A stretch of 24,102 nt of DNA. Origin: Saccoglossus kowalevskii. Its lineage: Eukaryota > Hemichordata > Enteropneusta > Harrimaniidae. The translations under genes were made by a program, and so were the position numbers. The stretch lies in contig NW_003142798.1 of the NCBI RefSeq assembly GCF_000003605.2, positions 732,894-756,995 on the forward strand. Direction: 5' to 3'. Shown piece after piece: positions 19,313-24,102 of the stretch; positions within the stretch are counted from its first letter, which is position 1, and every line of letters starts with the position of its first letter. The notes beneath the pieces are model-generated. The model worked only from the letters and a program-made list of their open reading frames with translations, was not told the origin of the DNA and did not search any database.

Positions 19313-21300
19313 AACCTGTTAATAAGATTATACAAAAATGTCTTCTTATTCTGCTATCTGTGAAATACAGAGATAGTACATAGTTGAGAATTGACTAAGG
19401 AGGAGGGAGGTTTAGCTAAAGATAAAAAAAAATGGTTTAACTTTTTTACATAGGGTGATTCACCAGCCATTATAGCTCCACCTCCTCCTTTAAGGCACGT
19501 TTGTTTTTTTGTCAACAAGACGCCACACTCCGGCCGCACTCCACCCATGCAAGTGGTTATCTATTGTTATATGTCTATTGATTCACAAACACTCGGGTGT
19601 CATTGTCATCGTTGCGTCCTTGCAACCGACGTACAAAGGAGCGGTTTTTAACAAAAGAAATATTTCACCAACAGGTAAAAAACAACAATGATTAAGCTTG
19701 AAATGGAACACTTTTGGTAACCATGGTATTAGGGTATTGTCTCTCGGGTGTAAAATGATAGGGGGGTGTTGGCTTTTCTGATAGTGCAGCTAGATTATTT
19801 GCTTCATATGTTTTTTTGTTGCTCTCACATGATATTCGTTTGCTTGTCACCACTTTTTTAATGCATTTATTGCGCAGACTGCGTGACACCCCAATCCACA
19901 CCCCAATCCGAAATGATGTTAACCTTCAAATATTATGATGTTAAACAACTTTCAATAATTCATGATGAATAAAACTTGTAATACTTTTCTCTTTAAAACT
20001 TCACCACAGATAAAAGTTTATTGCAGAAGAAGACAACATTAGAAAGAGTCTTGACGTAGCTGGTCTTCACTCGTGCATGCAAAGCCACACGTCAAAAGAA
20101 AAAACAAGGTCAACATAGTCTGGGTCCGTGGAAATAAAGAATTTTGTTGCTAAATGCATTTATCATTGATTAGATAAAGCTCAGGTCATATAGGTTTTAT
20201 TTCTTGTACCATTAGTTATATCACGTTGTTGACTTTACAAAGTACAGAGTGTTGCAGTTTATTTGGTAACATCACTAATTAATGACAGTCCATTACCTCA
20301 ATTCATCATAATCAACTGTCCAGGGAGAAAACAAAATTTAAAACACTCCTTCTCATTGGTTGGAACTGCCTGGACACTCAGAGAATGGCAAATCAGAATG
20401 TTGGGGGCTGAATAGCAGATTGAAAGATATCATAGCAAATATACAGTCTCATACCTTTCTAAGGTCGTGTTTAAGGGTGCATCATGGGATATTTGGAAGT
20501 TTGGAAGTGGGGTGGCTCACTGGGGTGTATTTTTAGAGTAAATACGACAACTGAAATTGTATTGCTAGAGCCGACCCTCCACTCCACTCCCCAGTTATGA
20601 AATGACTTTTCCCTTATTCAGTTATACAACCAACTATATAAGCAGTACATGTGCTGATTAATTCATGTCTTGTGTGGCACTAGACCAAGGATTCTCAAAT
20701 AATACATGCACAGCCACACTGGGTTGGATTAAGCATGCAGGTAAGCTGATCACTGCGATGCCTTGGGGGGTTAAGAGTCTATTGAAAAAAACTCTACATA
20801 TAGGACTGCCTTGAATGATGCTCTGATATACCATTGTGGTCCTTGATGGAGGGCTGTCTGTCACGCACTGGAAGACTAATAGCAAAGAAACAAACAATCC
20901 AAAAGTATTTTTGGTCTTGGAGTCTGGATACAATGTAAATGGTACTTTTGTAGTACCGCAAGGTCATTTTTGTCTGTCCAAACAGACGTCTATTGCCAGT
21001 GTAATTGCTGGGGCAACCCAATATTTTGCTCAAAGTGCATTTTAGAGTCTGGAAGTATTGTCTTGAGGTAGAATCATTTGAGCTATGTTAGAGTTGGCCC
21101 TCAAACCATGTTTTATCAGAGAGCTTTGATTTTAAAAATTATAAACAATTATACCTTTTTTACAATTTAAAAAATGTAGAATTGTTTTGTTTTCAACAGT
21201 ATTTGAACTGCATGTAAACATTTTTTATAGGTATCGAATATGATACTATGAAGATGCAATTTCTTTTGGCAAAAACTTATTATGGAATAGGAACATTGAT
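19313..21300. other. Non-coding stretch, no gene seen
   Basis: Frames of 60-91 codons occur on both strands (for example 20658-20933 minus and 20836-21045 plus, which overlap). Some have a fairly balanced amino-acid composition, but none shows a motif or splice context I can defend. No element boundaries were found. Confidence 0.45.
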
Positions 21301-21303
21301 GTA

Positions 21304-21506
21304 CTGTAAAATGATTAAATTTTCACTGGGTTTAAATTTCGCTGATTTTCCATTTCAGGCATATTCAGTGAGTTTTCACGGTTTTATCATTTAGATAATG
21401 TGTTCTATGCTAAATTTTACATATTCACTGGGTTTTAATTTAGCGCATTTTCCAGTCGGCGAAATAAGCAAAATTAAAACCCAGTGAATAATTAATCCTT
21501 TTACAG
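21304..21506 (+). mobile_element. Family 1 MITE, 203 bp, best-preserved copy
   Basis: TA at 21302-21303 and 21507-21508 flanks CTGTAAAATGATTAAATTTT then CACTGGG on the left and CCCAGTGAATAATTAATCCT then TTTACAG on the right. The motif ATTCACTGGGTTT(A/T)AATTT occurs near the left end, again at 21423-21441, and inverted at 21471-21489. The last two form a perfect 19-bp stem with a 29-base loop. The spacing of the two direct motifs is 102 bp, corresponding to the 107-bp tandem unit in the 5.4 kb copy. No coding frame. Likely a Tc1/mariner-type MITE. Confidence 0.82.
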
Positions 21507-21855
21507 TATATACAGTGAAGTGGGGTTTCATGGGCACGGCAATCACACACTCAGATACTATACAACAAAACAATTCATTTTGAAAATAATTAAAGTCGTT
21601 TTAATTTGGCAAATATGTACATTATTATTTTATCGTATCGCACACGTTTGGTACGATCCAAGGAAATAAAGAAAAGGAAAAAAGTAGAAAAAGCCCTGAA
21701 AAGTTGTGAACAAAGTTGGTAATTTCAGACAAAACATGGAAAATAACAGATTGACAATGAACAGTTTTTCATGCATTAAACTTGCAACACATCAAACAAA
21801 TCAGTTGAATTTAACAATGTGGAAGTCTTTAAAAAGATGACCACTCTTAATTAAA

Positions 21856-21978
21856 GGGCGGTAGTCGTTGTGTCGCGTCCTGTTCGATATGGGACTCATA
21901 GCGACATATACAACGTGTGTAAAATGCATTGTTTATTTACATGAAATTCGAACACGCGCTGCGCGACGACCGCCGCGC
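21856..21978. mobile_element. CpG-rich inverted-repeat element, 123 bp
   Basis: The left arm GGGCGGTAGTCGTTGTGTCG and the complement of the right arm GCGCGGCGGTCGTCGCGCAG agree at most positions, and both continue to TGTTCG after about 30 bp. Many differences are C/T or G/A at CpG positions, as expected after methyl-CpG deamination of one arm. The middle 60 bp is AT-rich. Flanks read TTAAA and TTCAA, a possible 5-bp duplication with one mismatch. Superfamily unknown. Confidence 0.5.
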
Positions 21979-22204
21979 TTCAATGTTGCTCTGAACACAA
22001 AGATGAAGGAAAACCAAGCAAGTTTTATCCAGTGTTATTAAAAGTTTTCTTAGATAGCTTTTTTTTTTTATTAGAAACCTATACACCGTTTTTGTGGAAC
22101 CTCAAACCACCAAGTTCAATTCTATGACACATGTCTTTAAGGTCACACAAGCTAAATATTAACCACAATGAATGAATCAATATAATGTGATAAAAAATAG
22201 ATAA

Positions 22205-22258
22205 GCTTTCAGCCAAAGATTGGAATGCAACGCTTTCAGCCAAAGATTGGAATGCAAC
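22205..22258 (+). repeat. Perfect tandem duplication, 2 x 27 bp
   Basis: The unit starting GCTTTCAGCCAAAGATTGGA and ending ATGCAAC occurs at 22205-22231 and 22232-22258 without a mismatch. It is too short to say what it does; the identity indicates recent duplication. A 62-codon minus-strand frame (22079-22267) includes both units as a duplicated peptide (VAFQSLAES) but has no other protein-like feature. Confidence 0.92.
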
Positions 22259-22471
22259 AACAGTCAAACATAGCTGACCTGCAGGTACTCGGCAAACACT
22301 TGAAACAAGCGTTGCATCACACCTACGGTGACGACTGAGTGAATGGTACAGACAATCGGCAGATTAATTTAACATTGTTCCCGTCATACTGGTCACATAA
22401 AAATCCAGGAGATGATACATGCTTGTCTTGGTTTTCCCCTCATCTCAACGATGATGAGCATTTTTATTTTA

Positions 22472-22550
22472 AGGGGTGGACCATTTAGATTCAGACTTGG
22501 AAGATAAAGAAAGTGTTTTAACTGCACAAGATTTTCAATCTGTCTACCCC
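22472..22550. mobile_element. Possible very short Harbinger-like copy, 79 bp
   Basis: TTA then AGGGGTGGACCATTTAGATT on the left is a clear match to the 11530 subfamily terminus. The inverted right side, TTAAGGGGTAGACAGATTGA, agrees at about 15 of 20 positions and ends 79 bp away. Either this is an internally deleted copy with both ends close together, or a solitary left end with a chance partner. A 62-codon frame beginning at 22476 crosses it and is not credible. Confidence 0.4.
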
Positions 22551-22553
22551 TTA

Positions 22554-24102
22554 AACACAAACTGGAAGTTGAACATGAAAAAACAAATGCAACAGAAAGA
22601 ACAATTTTTTCTGCATTCTGCAAGTTCCTCGCCAGAAAACTTTACTATTTACAATATGGCATAGAAACTTGCATAAATGTGCATATTAACACAGATTTAG
22701 TTTTTGAACAAAAAAACTAAAACATTTTTGATTTTGTATTAAAAAAATAGAATCAAAATTATTACATGAATTACTGGCAGTGATAGAAGAAGGAACACGA
22801 TTGGTAAATATAAAACCAGAAATGTTTTTCAGTTAAAAAAACTCTGGATCTAGAATATAGATTTGTTTTTAACAATAGACGTGATTAAAGAAGAATAAAA
22901 CTATTTAACAAGAACAAGAACATTAACATCGCCTCCATAGCATATTGCACTCATAAGTTATTGCAACAGTGTATCTTAGACTGTTACAATGTAGCTTAGA
23001 TCACTTGTTAAGAACTGGGAAAACCTGTTACCCAGTTTTCCCATGCTAATACTCTCATCATATCAGCTACAAAGAAACCCCCCTGTCTAAAAAAAATATC
23101 AGAAACTCCAATTATCCGTCAAAAACGTGCATAATTGTGTGCCTGTCATAGACTCCTATCCCCAATTAGTGTTAACAATCTTGGAACACCGGAAGTTTTA
23201 AAGAAAGTGTCAGAAATAGTACTATTGGTCATTAATAAAGATACCATAATTGGTTGTTATGGATTTGCTTGTTATAACATGATGTAAACTTGTACCCAAG
23301 TCATGGAAACCACTTGCCAACCACAGTTGGAGACAACAAATCACAACAAACTGACCTTGAATCTGTATCCCCTGTGGGTTAGCAGTAAGGTAGTCATAAT
23401 AATTAAGTCTGTTTTAATGAGACATTGTTTCTAAAAGCAGAAACTCCAATTATACTGTTTTTTTTTTCTAGCTTCTAGAGAGCATGGGGATGTATATGAA
23501 TATCACACAGAGCCTGTGATGTGATAACAACTCCACTGGTGGTGGTGTTTTTTTTCTTTTTCTTCTTCTGAGCTAATGTTTGTCAGATTAGACTAAACTT
23601 GTATTCTTCCAAGTGGGAATGTGGAAATAAAGAATGATATTTATCAAAAAATCCACCAGTTCAGTGTGTTTTTGATGAAAGAACACAAACAATAATCCTT
23701 GAATTATTTAATTAACTATTTTCCTCTTTTCTTTGAACTATAAACAATCAAATGAACAACATAGGTTTTTGCTTTGTGTACAAAATGTCTTTGCAATGTC
23801 AATGTCCCCAACATTACTTGAATGACATCACTTCCTTGACAACAGGTTTTTTTGCATGAAAGTATATGACATCACTTTCTGTGGCAAGCATCCAATTACA
23901 GTGACATCATTGCAGGTGCAACTTCTCAAAGTACCATTAAAGTGGTTATAGCAAGTACAATGGCTCCTTAATCATATTGGACAACAAAAAATGGAATAAA
24001 ATTTAGGAAATGGCAGTGTTGTCATGGTATTTGAAGAGTCTGTGCGTCTCTCTCACTTTCTTTCTTAGTTTTCTGGAGAGTTAATAACATCACTCATATC
24101 AC
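22554..24102. other. Non-coding stretch, no gene seen
   Basis: No coding segment was identified. Local structures are an imperfect 20-bp tandem pair at about 22963-23003, an 8-bp inverted repeat GGGAAAAC/GTTTTCCC near 23020-23045, the exact 16-bp word CAGAAACTCCAATTAT at 23100-23115 and 23438-23453, and the TGACATCA cluster at 23823-23909. Confidence 0.5.
23823..23909 (+). promoter_or_regulatory. Three TGACATCA (CRE/AP-1-like) octamers
   Basis: TGACATCA occurs at 23823-23830, 23867-23874 and 23902-23909. The first two extend to TGACATCACTT and are spaced 44 bp apart with similar following sequence (CCTTGACAACA against CTGTGGCAAGC), so they may be an old tandem duplication. The octamer is one base from the CREB/ATF palindrome TGACGTCA and fits CpG decay of it. 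No gene lies next to it in this window. Confidence 0.35.

Noticed and set aside
1-24102. tRNA, rRNA or other structured RNA genes
   Set aside because: No GTTCRA-type T-arm with a matching acceptor stem and no rRNA-like segment was found by reading both strands.
1-24102. LTR elements or other virus-like elements
   Set aside because: No long direct terminal repeats and no capsid, polymerase or integrase-like frames were seen.
1-24102. CRISPR array or bacterial defence system
   Set aside because: Direct repeats found are single tandem duplications without regular spacers, and the composition and MITE content are eukaryotic.

Overview
This window reads as AT-rich, non-coding nuclear DNA from a eukaryote, most likely a marine invertebrate such as a mollusc or other non-vertebrate metazoan. 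That placement is an inference from base composition and from repeat ends that resemble common marine-invertebrate families; nothing in the window fixes the species. I found no convincing coding exon, rRNA, tRNA, CRISPR array, bacterial operon, LTR element or other virus-like element. All open frames are short (145 codons at most). They are biased toward Phe/Ile/Asn/Lys or lie across repeats, and none shows a motif I can assign. The window is best described as an intergenic or deep intronic desert.

What can be supported is a dense set of short non-autonomous DNA-transposon copies (MITEs) and small tandem repeats. Family 1 has TA target duplications and ends beginning CTGTAAAA; there are four copies, at 3759-3950, 5384-5640, 11991-12173 and 21304-21506. 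Its core is a unit of about 100 bp that is tandemly doubled in the 5.4 kb copy. Family 2 is PIF/Harbinger-like, with TTA target duplications and GGG... ends: 5798-6339 and 11530-11868 are clear, and 1394-1581, 13354-13567 and 22472-22550 are probable. Family 3 has TA targets and ends CTGTATTTGCTCTATTAG: 5262-5355 is clear, and 6732-6897, 10483-10698 and 17780-17901 are probable.

Single elements are a hAT-like MITE (8191-8479), an inverted-repeat element (9702-9867), an element with ACTCACTCG ends (13881-14247), a GC- and CpG-rich element with TA duplications (16574-16899), a CpG-rich element of 123 bp (21856-21978), and a tiny perfect foldback between 9-bp direct repeats (19265-19312). A diverged dispersed repeat recurs near 12.6, 14.0 and 19.1 kb.

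Tandem repeats lie at 10997-11125, 12422-12440, 17140-17320 and 22205-22258. Possible regulatory motif clusters are a GATA cluster (633-657), an RFX X-box-like palindrome (15776-15789) and three TGACATCA octamers (23823-23909). The remaining stretches look unique or too decayed to classify. I see no new multi-gene system. The most interesting signals are MITE-internal tandem amplification, the CpG-rich islands inside AT-rich DNA, and the minimal foldback element.
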